Shown here one piece after another: positions 32,994-40,268 of a stretch of 64,000 nucleotides of DNA. Source of the stretch: Microbacterium testaceum (GTDB lineage: Bacteria > Actinomycetota > Actinomycetes > Actinomycetales > Microbacteriaceae); NCBI RefSeq assembly GCF_006539145.1, contig NZ_BJML01000004.1:124001-188000 (forward strand), given 5' to 3'. The first letter of the stretch is position 1; the number at the start of each line of letters is the position of its first letter. A program made the translations under genes and the position numbers. The notes below the pieces were generated by a model, which was given only the letters and a program-made list of their open reading frames with translations, was not told the origin of the DNA and made no database searches.

Positions 32994-34613
32994 TCAATTC
33001 TGAGGACTGACCGTAGCTGGGCCTGAGAGCCATGATTGGTACTTGTACGAAACGGAATACTCAGGGTTTTGAGTTGGCTCGCAATACCCGTCGCTGTTCA
33101 CGTTCTCGCCCGATTTGCAAAAGACGCGAGTGTCCGGCGGAGCGCTAATAGCGTTGATTTGAACGCGTTTTGGCGTCTTGTAGTACTGCGTCGAGGAGTC
33201 GTTGTTTCCAAAGTACGCCCGGCCTCCCTCGGCGACTAAACCCCACCCGTAAAGATCGCTGGAACTTCTGTCGAAATAGTAGCTCTCAGACTCCCCCATG
33301 AAAATTCTCCACGGAGTGACGCCGCTTGGGGTAGGCATCTTTTGGGGTTGGTTCGAGTAGTCGGAGACGTTGTCGTCTGTGCCGAGCCGTTCGTTTCGGT
33401 CCGAGCCCATTGCCCAGACCGAGTAGTCATCCGCGCGGAGGGTTGCTACGTAATTCGAGACTTGAACCTCGACCCAATATATTCCCGATTTGGTCACCGC
33501 GGCGGGCGTTGTGACATAAAGCCCTTCGTTGCCAAAATTGCTATATCCGTTTCCGACCTGTCCCCATCGGTTATCACCCCATGCATAGTAGGTGGGGGAT
33601 CTGTCCGCGAGGGCGACGACGTTGCTGGCGTCTGCCGCGAGCCGAGCTATTGGTACGGAGATGTTTTGTGCTTTGACGGGAGTGTCGCTGTCAGTGCGTG
33701 TGCCGTTACCGAGGCGGCCGGAGCTGTTGGGGCCCCACCCCCACACGGTTCCGTCTGTAGCCAGGACTGTGCGGGACTTTGTCAGCTGCTTAACTGTGAG
33801 ACCGCCGGGGAGGGGGATACTGCTAAAACTGGTTTGCCCAGAAGACCCGGATCGGGCCCAGACGGTCCCAGATTTGTCCAGTACGAGGAGGGCGCAGTCA
33901 CCGGCTAGCGACACGGCGATGGGCGAGACGTCGTTTGGCATCGTCGCCTGCACGGGTGTCCGTGATATTCCGCCGCATCCCAGTGCACCATATCCCCACA
34001 TCCATACGGAGCCGTTCGAACTCAGGGCAACAGCCGTTGAGGATGCGAACGCGATGCTGATGATGGGGTTATTGTCCGGAATCGAAGCTTTTTGCGGGGT
34101 GGGGTTGTAGTTCTGGCCGTTTCCAAGGGCCCCATTCTCGTCATATCCCCAAAGCATGACGGATCCGTCGTTTTTGACGTATCCCGCGAATGTGCTCCCC
34201 GCGTCGTACGTGACGGGGGTGATGGAGACGCCTTTGCTGTATGGGTCTGTGATGGACAGGTTCGTTGTGGAACCAAGGGGGCTGGACTGCCCGTTCAGTG
34301 TGCGTGTCACTGTGTACGTCGGCTCGACGCCGACAGAGTTACTCGATGCCCAGGGCTGTTGCAGAGCGCTCGTCCATGACAAGTTGACGCCGGCTGAGGT
34401 CTTGACCGCGCTAAGGCCGTTGACGGGCTGAAGCTGAGCCGCAGTCAGGGAGTTACTTGGAACGCTCTTAGCTGCGGTGAACCAGGCCCCGGTCGAGGTC
34501 GGCGTCGCGACAATTCCTGTAAGGAGAACGCCGACAAGAAGGAGTGCAGAAAGGTGACGTGATTGACCCTGTGATGACCAAACTCGGTTGCTGGTTGAGC
34601 GGGTGGGGGGCAT
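32994..34613 (-). CDS. Exported RCC1-repeat propeller protein with SipW-type signal, paralogue 1
   Basis: A 539-residue protein that starts at the ATG at 34613, which has AGGAG five bases upstream; an in-frame TTG at 34643 has none. The signal ends in TSTGAWFTAAKSVPSNSLTA, and the FN3-like segment has LSWTSALQQPWASSNSVGVE. Seven RCC1-like repeats run from SVMLWGYDENGALGNG to DLYGWGLVAEGGRAYFG. The end is FCKSGENVNSDGYCEPTQ and YSVSYKYQSWLSG. It is the first propeller gene after the TasA-like gene, separated from it by a strong hairpin. Confidence 0.87.
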   Translation of the reverse strand: MPPTRSTSNRVWSSQGQSRHLSALLLVGVLLTGIVATPTSTGAWFTAAKSVPSNSLTAAQLQPVNGLSAVKTSAGVNLSWTSALQQPWASSNSVGVEPTYTVTRTLNGQSSPLGSTTNLSITDPYSKGVSITPVTYDAGSTFAGYVKNDGSVMLWGYDENGALGNGQNYNPTPQKASIPDNNPIISIAFASSTAVALSSNGSVWMWGYGALGCGGISRTPVQATMPNDVSPIAVSLAGDCALLVLDKSGTVWARSGSSGQTSFSSIPLPGGLTVKQLTKSRTVLATDGTVWGWGPNSSGRLGNGTRTDSDTPVKAQNISVPIARLAADASNVVALADRSPTYYAWGDNRWGQVGNGYSNFGNEGLYVTTPAAVTKSGIYWVEVQVSNYVATLRADDYSVWAMGSDRNERLGTDDNVSDYSNQPQKMPTPSGVTPWRIFMGESESYYFDRSSSDLYGWGLVAEGGRAYFGNNDSSTQYYKTPKRVQINAISAPPDTRVFCKSGENVNSDGYCEPTQNPEYSVSYKYQSWLSGPATVSPQN

Positions 34614-34734
34614 ATCAGCTCCTGCGGGTCTTGAAAACGTCAAAAGCCAGATGGCGTAGTCCGGGCACGCCGCACGGTGCGGGGTGAGCTCGGCTAGGAG
34701 GGTGCGAGGTTTCTATGTGGCGTGGGTGGAGAGC

Positions 34735-34763
34735 GGGGGCGCCAGCAGACAGCTGGCGCCCCC
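34735..34763 (-). terminator. Hairpin between the TasA-like gene and propeller gene 1
   Basis: GGGGGCGCCAGC and GCTGGCGCCCCC pair over 12 bp with a 5-base loop. The stem lies about 14 bases after the TasA-like stop codon on the minus strand. No T run follows. Its place suggests partial termination, so that the fibre subunit is made in excess over the propeller proteins. Confidence 0.55.
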
Positions 34764-34776
34764 CGCGGCGGCCGAC

Positions 34777-35352
34777 TTAGGCAGGGAACTGAGCGCCAGC
34801 CTGGATTGCGTTCACCGAAAGCGTGAACGTCAGGGTTTTGTTCTGCGCGGAGTTGTCGGTGCTGGCGGGAAGCCATGCGCGGAACTTAATGACCGCGGTT
34901 CCGCTGGCAGCGAGCGAAGACGAGCTCGGGATGGAGACGCTTGAGAGGGCGTCGGCGGTTGTCTTGTTGGACCAGGTCGTACCACCGTCGGTGCTGTACT
35001 GGACGTTGACCTGCTTTGCGAAGTCGCTCGAGGTCGAGCTGACAGCCGCCTTCCAGTCGATGGCCGCCGTTCCGTTGTTGCGGACGTTGATGTTGAACGT
35101 CTTCGCCTTGGCGGCAACGTCCGAGTCCGCGACCGGGAGGACGTTGCTGAAAGTCAGCGGGGCGGTGGAGGATGCGTCGTCGCCGATGTTTCCGATCGCA
35201 ACGGTGCCGGCGGCGAGGGTGTTGCTGGCGACGGTCTTGTCGGCGGTGAAGTACGCACCGGTGGCGACAGTGCCCCCCAGGCCCATGGTGAGCAGGGCGA
35301 TGGACGCGACGAGGACCTTCTTCTTAGAGAAGGCGGCTTTTGTTGTGGACAT
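34777..35352 (-). CDS. TasA/camelysin-like exported protein with SipW-dependent signal peptide
   Basis: A 191-residue protein. The signal peptide (SKKKVLVASIALLTMGLGG) runs into VATGAYFTADKTVASNTLAA, the hallmark of SipW-processed proteins. The mature part is a single beta domain with F-N-I-N-V-R-N-N-G, typical of TasA/camelysin proteins, which form extracellular fibres in bacilli. It has Ser/Thr-rich beta strands and no cysteine. The ATG at 35352 is preceded by a weak AGAAAG. Its closest relative in the window is the degraded copy at 38299. No SipW peptidase gene is present, so processing must be supplied from elsewhere. Confidence 0.85.
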   Translation of the reverse strand: MSTTKAAFSKKKVLVASIALLTMGLGGTVATGAYFTADKTVASNTLAAGTVAIGNIGDDASSTAPLTFSNVLPVADSDVAAKAKTFNINVRNNGTAAIDWKAAVSSTSSDFAKQVNVQYSTDGGTTWSNKTTADALSSVSIPSSSSLAASGTAVIKFRAWLPASTDNSAQNKTLTFTLSVNAIQAGAQFPA

Positions 35353-35546
35353 TAGTTCTACTTTCTGGTGCGGTGACTTACCAGGCACCCATGTTGGGCG
35401 TCTGAGTGGGTGCAACTGGTCGGATATAGAAGTCAAGAAAACGGTGCGCCTTACGCCGGGGCGAGCACGAAGCGGGGAGCGTATGTGCTGGGCCTGTGGT
35501 GGCCAAGGTGTCGGGAGAGGCGGAAACATGACATGAGCGGTTCTTT

Positions 35547-36269
35547 TTAGAAGCCCTGCTGAACAGCTCGAACAGAGAGGCTGAGCAACACTGTCTGTCC
35601 CTGATATTCATTCCCGACTGACGCGGGAAGCGTGAGGGTGAACGTCACTGTCGTGCTCTCCCCCGGCTGAAGGGTGCCCAGCGGATGCGTCTCTGAGTCG
35701 CTGAGCGGGGTCTCGACAGAGGTCCCGCTCGAGCTATCCGTCTTCCACAGGATTTGCTGCGTCAAGGCGACTGCTGTGTCGGCTTGCGCGAGCGCGGTGA
35801 GTGTAATGGGCACGTTCGTTGCGTTTCCTAGGGACGCACGGATTGTGACCGGGTCAGTACCAGGGAGCAACTGGAGTGCTCCGTCGACGAGCGCGGATGA
35901 GTCGATCTGGACGTCAGACACGGTGATGGCGTTGCACTGCTGAGGGGTGTCGGCGTGTGCAGCGGGTGTTGGGATGGCGGCGCCGAGGAGCAGTACCAGG
36001 CCGAGCACACTCGACAACGCCACGCCCATTCCTGGGGCGGCTGCTGAGTGAGTCCCCAAAACCTGGCTGCGGCGACGGCGACGGCGGGCGCGGATGAGCA
36101 TGAGCGCGCCGCAGATGAGGAGAGCGAGAGCGATCACACAGACGACGGTCGTGTCTAAGTGAGATCCAGTCGCGGCAAGTTTTGACCCGCCCGAAGAGGA
36201 AATTGCAGGCAGAGCCGGCGAGGGCGTGACCGGTACGAGACAGTCCAATGGGAGTCCTTCGGTTTGCAA
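35547..36269 (-). CDS. Exported protein with internal LAATG sorting-like signal and second signal peptide
   Basis: The open frame gives 240 residues in two parts. Residues 1-60 look like the C-terminal end of a sortase substrate: SSGGSKLAATGSH, a hydrophobic segment, then RARRRRRR; LAXTG is the class E sortase motif. Residues 81-240 look like a separate exported protein with its own signal peptide ending TPAAHA and a beta domain with CNAITVSDVQID and TVTFTLTLPAS. Alternative starts at 36101 or 36029 would give only the second part. It may be a fusion, or a real gene preceded by the remains of another. It is the first gene of the minus-strand cluster. Confidence 0.6.
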   Translation of the reverse strand: MQTEGLPLDCLVPVTPSPALPAISSSGGSKLAATGSHLDTTVVCVIALALLICGALMLIRARRRRRRSQVLGTHSAAAPGMGVALSSVLGLVLLLGAAIPTPAAHADTPQQCNAITVSDVQIDSSALVDGALQLLPGTDPVTIRASLGNATNVPITLTALAQADTAVALTQQILWKTDSSSGTSVETPLSDSETHPLGTLQPGESTTVTFTLTLPASVGNEYQGQTVLLSLSVRAVQQGF

Positions 36270-36442
36270 TGGCCCGAAACGGACCCTTTTGGACGCTAGC
36301 TCACCTCGTAGGTCTATAACAAGTTTTTTCTCGTCGAAACTCCAGTTCCGATCCGGGACGTTTGGCGCAAAATCTCGCCGGACCAGGCCGTTTCTTGGTG
36401 AACGGCCGTAAGCTGTGACGAGTCCGTTACCCCAGGAGCGCC

Positions 36443-36685
36443 ATGCACAGCCACCTCGAGCACCTCTTCGCTGAATATCCGCCGATCCTGTCTGCGAGGG
36501 ATCTTGCGGACGTGCTCGGCCTCAACAGCAAGACCGTTTACGAGTACTTGCAGTCCGGGGAGCTGCCGGCTTACCACATCGGGTCAAAATGGGTCATCGT
36601 GCGAGATGAAGTGGTGGAGCACATCGCCCGTTCGTCGAACGTCGCCGAGCGGCGCCCCTCGGGGCTCGCCGCAGCAACGAGTTAG
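36443..36685 (+). CDS. Excisionase-type helix-turn-helix DNA-binding protein
   Basis: An 80-residue protein with one winged-helix MerR/excisionase domain. ILSARDLADVLGLNSKTVYEYLQSGELPAYHIGSKWVI shows the usual helix-turn-helix, the wing Gly and the Lys/Trp contacts (key residues between 15 and 52). AGGAG at 36433-36437 sets the start. It is divergent from the exported-protein cluster. It could regulate that cluster or act as a recombination directionality factor; no integrase lies beside it. Confidence 0.8.
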   Translation: MHSHLEHLFAEYPPILSARDLADVLGLNSKTVYEYLQSGELPAYHIGSKWVIVRDEVVEHIARSSNVAERRPSGLAAATS

Positions 36686-36983
36686 GGGCCGATGCACGCT
36701 GCGCCTGATCGGAAGATCGCCGAACACGGCTCCGCGCGTTCGAGGCCTTCGGCTGGGCATCGGCTGGTGCATACGCAGGGGTGATTCATACCCGCAGAGG
36801 TCGGTAGTCAGCTCGGGTTTAGCTCCGACGCGACCCACAGATTGTGTGTCAGGGTCGAAATGATGCCAACCCGGCGGCTTGTCGGGCGTCTGGTTTCATG
36901 CGCTCACATGTGCGCAGGGCCAAGCGGAACCATGTGTATGTGCGTCGCTGACGCCCCTTGTTTGCACCCCGTGCGTTGTTTGC
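36686..36983. other. Gap between the HTH gene and the decarboxylase-like gene
   Basis: About 300 bases where I see no supported gene. Open frames here are antisense shadows of the convergent decarboxylase-like gene or have no coding look. No clear terminator was found. Confidence 0.3.
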
Positions 36984-37763
36984 TCAGTATCGGTGAATGA
37001 CTTCCAGTTCACCGAGAGACCAGGTGGTCGCAAACGTATGGCACGAGTCGATGTGCAGAACCGGCAACTGGTCGAAGGGTGCCATGATGTGCCCATCAAG
37101 GGTGAGCGTCGCCGGGACCTTATACGCCTCGCTTACGTCGACATACGCCTCGCTTACGTCGACATACGCCTCGCTTACGTCGACGTTGGAGTTCCGCAGC
37201 TTGAACAGCGTCGGTTTCGCTGGTTCTCCTAGCGCGGGCCGCCCGAGCACCTTCAAATAAAACTTGGGCCGCTGTAGGAACTCGACCGCGTCCTGATCGA
37301 GCATGGGCTCACTCCGGTATCCAGCGCTTCCTCGAACCACGACGGTTTGGCCGACTGTCAGCGAAAAGTTGGTCGCTCCGTCACGGTGCGTAAGCGATCC
37401 GACCCCGTACAGGATGGGCTGTATGTACGCATCGCGGTTATGGATGATCGAGGCCACGTTGTCTGTGTAGACGGACTGAATGTAGTCCCCCACCGAGCCG
37501 TCAGGGCTGATGGCTTCGATTGACTGACTGACCTCCAGGAGAGGGATATCGCCATGCGACTGGAAAAACTGGGTGAAAAACACGCTCGCCCGCGGAATCA
37601 GAGGGAGTTCTAGCGGCTCTGGTAGAAGCTTGCGCGCTGCGTGCTCGTCCGTCACGTAGTCGACGCGCACGATGCTTCGTTCGATCTGACGCGCCCCCGA
37701 GAAGGCAATCACTGGCACATTTGCAGGCGTAGTCAGCGTTTGTCGGACGTCTGATGGCAACAC
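36984..37763 (-). CDS. Acetoacetate decarboxylase-like protein with triplicated heptapeptide
   Basis: About 259 residues, matching the usual ADC length of 245-260 when started at GTG 37763. ADC-like features are the start VRVDYVTDEHAARKLLPEPLEL, SIYTDN-type sequence before the active region, DVSEAY then the tail APFDQLPVLHIDSCHTFAT and GELEVIHRY. Known ADCs use a lysine Schiff base; I cannot confirm that residue here, so a decarboxylase role is uncertain. The segment VDVSEAY occurs three times in a row because of a 21-bp repeat. The start is uncertain, as the frame is open to 38189. Confidence 0.65.
   Translation of the reverse strand: MLPSDVRQTLTTPANVPVIAFSGARQIERSIVRVDYVTDEHAARKLLPEPLELPLIPRASVFFTQFFQSHGDIPLLEVSQSIEAISPDGSVGDYIQSVYTDNVASIIHNRDAYIQPILYGVGSLTHRDGATNFSLTVGQTVVVRGSAGYRSEPMLDQDAVEFLQRPKFYLKVLGRPALGEPAKPTLFKLRNSNVDVSEAYVDVSEAYVDVSEAYKVPATLTLDGHIMAPFDQLPVLHIDSCHTFATTWSLGELEVIHRY
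37123..37185. repeat. 21-bp tandem repeat, three copies, inside the decarboxylase-like gene
   Basis: The unit TACGCCTCGCTTACGTCGACA is repeated three times; the third copy differs only in its last base. 21 is a multiple of three, so copy number can change without shifting the frame. Near-identity of the copies points to a recent expansion. Confidence 0.95.
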
Positions 37764-38298
37764 GGGGTGAGCATAGCTCCGCTCGTAGCGCCCCCAAAAG
37801 CGCACACGGACCACGGTGCGGGACTCTATTATTCGCGCCGCTGACTCACCGAAAGCTCCTCGCCTGAACCGTCCGGCGCGCCGGTGGCGGTGCGAATCCT
37901 TCGGGCCGGACGACTCCGCTATGACTGCTCCGGCTGATGCATACCTCGCCCTGGGGGTCGGACCTGCGGCGTACCGGACCCTCTGGGCCAGCGAGCGAGG
38001 CCAACTGAGTACTTGTGGAGGGTTGCGTAAGGCCGCGTAGGTGCTAGGGTGTCTAAAACCCTTTGCGACCCGATTCGGTCCGCTCAAGTTGTTATCAACC
38101 CTCTGTGTCGTGTTTGGCCGAGATCCGCGCGTCGGTTCGAGACCCGCACTAAGGCAATGGCCTGCCTGACAGCTGAGGACCGCCAACATCTCAAAATGCC
38201 AGAGAAGCTCCGCTACAACACCCGAGCGGTTGCTTGCCTGGCTGAGAAATCTGTTCGATAAGGCGAGCCTGTCGCCTGCAACACACTACGGAGGGGGT
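37764..38298. other. Long gap between divergent genes
   Basis: 535 bases between the decarboxylase-like gene and the plus-strand TasA-like copy. I see no convincing gene; open frames lack family features. It probably holds both promoters. The sequence is less G+C-rich than the chromosome and may include decayed genes. Confidence 0.35.
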
Positions 38299-39072
38299 AT
38301 GAGCACTCTTCATCTCACGCCCCCGGAAACGCGCGCATCCATATCGGCTGCGGCGTTTCTGGCCCTAGAGGTCATCGGAACTGCTGCGGCCACCACGGCG
38401 CCCACTCTCCCGATCGAGCGACCTTGCGCGCGCAGCCTCATCCTTCTTGGACAGTTGACCAAGAGCCGCTCCTCTGCCTGCGCTACGTCCCCGCTTACCT
38501 CGCCGCGATTCGACGACGAGACAGCCGCATACGCATTCGCCATTGAAGTCCACAACGTAGGCGACCAAGTCATCGATTGGACCCTGGGTGTCGAGTTCTC
38601 CAGCACCTTGTCAAGAGTCCAGCAGGTAACGCTTGCCGTTAGCACAAACGACGGAGTCGCTTGGTCGTCCCCGATCGATATCGATGCCTCTAGAAACCCT
38701 GCGTTTTGCACCGTGTGGCCTCTTATTCCCGCATCAACGCAGACCATGCTCTTCCGAGTGTGGGTCCCTTCCGCGGCGGCGGCGTGTCACCTCACGCTCG
38801 AAGCGAACACCATGCAATGGACAGCTTCACTTCCGGTTGCTCGTCGACGGGCCCGTGGCCCGCACGTACTCCGACCAGGTGCACTCCACCGCCAGGCGCA
38901 TTGCGTCCTCGGGGAAGTAGCCGATGAGCTGACGCCGTGCCGGGTCAGCATCGAACGTCACCGAGCGCAGCAGTCTGCAGCCGTGCACCTCGACGACGCG
39001 GACGATCGCGATTCGCTTGCTTTTGTCGAAGATGAACCACACCCCCGGCTCGGGGGTGCGCTGCAGCTGTGA
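38299..39072 (+). CDS. Diverged TasA-like protein, C-terminus read through into antisense sequence
   Basis: The frame codes 257 residues. Residues 1-181 align by eye with the TasA-like protein at 34777: an N-terminal hydrophobic segment (SISAAAFLALEVIG), then FAIEVHNVGDQVIDW against FNINVRNNGTAAIDW, STNDGVAWSS against STDGGTTWSN, FRVWVPSA against FRAWLPAS, and LTLEANTMQW against FTLSVNAIQA. The GAYF motif of the SipW signal is missing. After residue 181 the frame runs antisense through the minus-strand gene ending at 38827, so the natural 3' end is probably lost. GGAGGGGG precedes the ATG. It may be a decaying copy. Confidence 0.55.
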   Translation: MSTLHLTPPETRASISAAAFLALEVIGTAAATTAPTLPIERPCARSLILLGQLTKSRSSACATSPLTSPRFDDETAAYAFAIEVHNVGDQVIDWTLGVEFSSTLSRVQQVTLAVSTNDGVAWSSPIDIDASRNPAFCTVWPLIPASTQTMLFRVWVPSAAAACHLTLEANTMQWTASLPVARRRARGPHVLRPGALHRQAHCVLGEVADELTPCRVSIERHRAQQSAAVHLDDADDRDSLAFVEDEPHPRLGGALQL

Positions 39073-39096
39073 CATGGGCGACCACACTTGCACCAC
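38827..39096 (-). CDS. Small conserved protein of mobile elements, function unknown
   Basis: An 89-residue soluble protein with a beta-rich core: PGVWFIFDKSKRIAIVRVVE, FDADPARRQLIGYFP and the tail ECTWSEYVRATG. It resembles small unnamed proteins found on actinobacterial plasmids and integrative elements, by memory only. Start GTG at 39096 has GAGGGG upstream; ATG at 39075 is the alternative. It follows two other small minus-strand genes and may form an operon with them. Confidence 0.6.
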   Translation of the reverse strand: MVQVWSPMSQLQRTPEPGVWFIFDKSKRIAIVRVVEVHGCRLLRSVTFDADPARRQLIGYFPEDAMRLAVECTWSEYVRATGPSTSNRK

Positions 39097-39123
39097 GCGC
39101 GGCCCCTCACGCCTTGTAGACGG

Positions 39124-39402
39124 TCACGAACCGTTTATCCTGCCACCGGGCACGCTCGCCGAGATGATGACGCGGTGCAGCCGCTCCGTGGCCGTTTTGA
39201 GCGTCGTCGCCCAGCCGAGTACTTCGCCGCCGGCTGCCTCGACCCGGTAGCGCGGCCCGTCATCTGTGCGGCGCAGCTCGATCGTCCCGGCCACCTGATC
39301 GCGCGCGTTCAACATCACCCAATGCGCGGGTGAGGTCTCGCGTGCGAGAAGCTGGGGATGCCAGCGAGGACCGTCTTCACGCATGGCGAAAGTATCGAAC
39401 AT
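39124..39402 (-). CDS. Small hypothetical protein
   Basis: A 92-residue soluble protein with no recognised domain. The sequence has a compact beta-strand look (VMLNARDQVAGTIELRRT, RYRVEAAGGEVLGWATTL) and no signal or membrane segment. ATG at 39384 would shorten it by six residues. It sits between two other small genes on the same strand with gaps of 27 and 63 bases, which suggests one transcript. Confidence 0.55.
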   Translation of the reverse strand: MFDTFAMREDGPRWHPQLLARETSPAHWVMLNARDQVAGTIELRRTDDGPRYRVEAAGGEVLGWATTLKTATERLHRVIISASVPGGRINGS

Positions 39403-39465
39403 GTGTTCTATATGTGCAAGCTAGATGACCCGGGCGGGAGCCCTCTCTGCAACCCGGCGTCGACT

Positions 39466-39597
39466 TCAACGTTGCCGGGCGATCGCGGGTTGCCCGCACG
39501 CTCGGCAACGCCAGAACTCGGATCTCGCCGTGGCCACCGGGTCGCAGGAGCCCAGACAGTTCGGACAGCGAACCCACGCGAAGCTCAGTTCATCCAT
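39466..39597 (-). CDS. 43-residue zinc-ribbon protein
   Basis: A short gene with two CxxC-type knuckles: VRCPNCLGSC and WRCRACGQPA, spaced 18 residues apart, with MDELSF at the start. The pattern predicts one bound zinc. Such miniature ribbons occur on plasmids and phages and can bind nucleic acid or protein; function unknown. The ATG at 39597 has no clear ribosome-binding site. It is the first gene of the three-gene minus-strand group ending at 38827. Confidence 0.6.
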   Translation of the reverse strand: MDELSFAWVRCPNCLGSCDPVATARSEFWRCRACGQPAIARQR

Positions 39598-39967
39598 GAC
39601 CGTGCAGCGTACGCAACATGAAGCATTGAGGCCGATCGTTATCCACAGCCAGGTCTCGTGATCCGTCAGTAATGCGCGTCAAGATCCGCCCGGTGACGAG
39701 TGCTTCCAGACTGCCCAGAGCGAGTTGGGGAACAAGAACGCCCCCGGGGTTTTCCGGGGGCGTTCTTGGTTGCTGTCGTTCAGGGTGTGCGTCGCCTGTC
39801 ACTCAGAACGAGCTTCGCGAAGCGAAGGCAAATAAGTCCGCTTTTTTCCTTTTGGGCGCGTCAGTGACGCCAAGGAAAATCGCGGAGGCTGCGGATGTCG
39901 CTGTGGCCAGACCGAGCGCGACGAACTAGGCGTGCGTCTCCCATGAGCCTGTGGCAACGCCACCAAG
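39598..39967. other. Gap with a strong hairpin
   Basis: 370 bases between divergent small genes. The only clear structure is the 15-bp hairpin at 39733-39768. Short open frames on both strands show no coding signs. Confidence 0.4.
39733..39768. terminator. Strong hairpin terminator
   Basis: CAAGAACGCCCCCGG and its exact complement form a 15-bp stem with loop GGTTTT. Plus-strand reading continues GTTGCTGTCGTT. It is not directly after any gene I can call, so it may be left from a lost gene. Confidence 0.6.
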
Positions 39968-39995
39968 GTGTAACACCTGACGGCAGGTGTTACAC
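39968..39995. promoter_or_regulatory. Palindromic operator of the toxin-antitoxin operon
   Basis: GTGTAACACCTG and CAGGTGTTACAC are perfect 12-bp inverted repeats separated by ACGG. The palindrome ends six bases before the antitoxin ATG. This matches the self-regulation of VapBC operons, in which the antitoxin DNA-binding domain occupies such a site. Confidence 0.75.
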
Positions 39996-40001
39996 TTGAG
40001 C

Positions 40002-40268
40002 ATGCCGACCAAGAACCCCCGCACCAACATCACGCACACCCCCCAGGTGCAGCACGCGCTTGAAGTCGCTCGCATGCACTGGCCCCGCGAGGACCGTGAG
40101 AGCTCCCTGCTCCTGAATCTGTTGGAGCTGGGCGCGAAGACGATCGAGGCCAGCGATGAGTTCGCCGCGGAGCGACGCGTCGCGCGCATCCGGGAGGTCG
40201 CGGGCAAGCACGCGGGGCTGTACGAACCGGGCTACCTCGACGAGCTGCGCGAGGGGTGGTCCGAGTGA
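40002..40268 (+). CDS. VapB-like antitoxin
   Basis: An 88-residue protein with a short N-terminal DNA-binding part (NPRTNITHTPQVQHALEVA, a ribbon-helix-helix-like pattern) and an acidic helical C-terminal part that would wrap the toxin. It precedes a PIN-domain gene and overlaps it by GTGA, the usual antitoxin-toxin order. A perfect palindrome overlaps its start region. The role is inferred from context and partner. Confidence 0.75.
   Translation: MPTKNPRTNITHTPQVQHALEVARMHWPREDRESSLLLNLLELGAKTIEASDEFAAERRVARIREVAGKHAGLYEPGYLDELREGWSE

Noticed and set aside
27594..34613. RCC1 repeats taken as eukaryotic contamination or a chromatin GEF
   Set aside because: The genes have bacterial starts, ribosome-binding sites and bacterial export signals, and are embedded in actinobacterial DNA. 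Bacterial RCC1-repeat propellers are well known.
37123..37185. CRISPR-like array
   Set aside because: The repeats are direct and touch each other without spacers, and they are in frame within a gene. No cas genes are present anywhere in the window.
36879..37232. Plus-strand frame opposite the decarboxylase-like gene
   Set aside because: It reads the triplicated repeat antisense. The minus-strand frame has clear ADC-like features along its length, so this one is a shadow.
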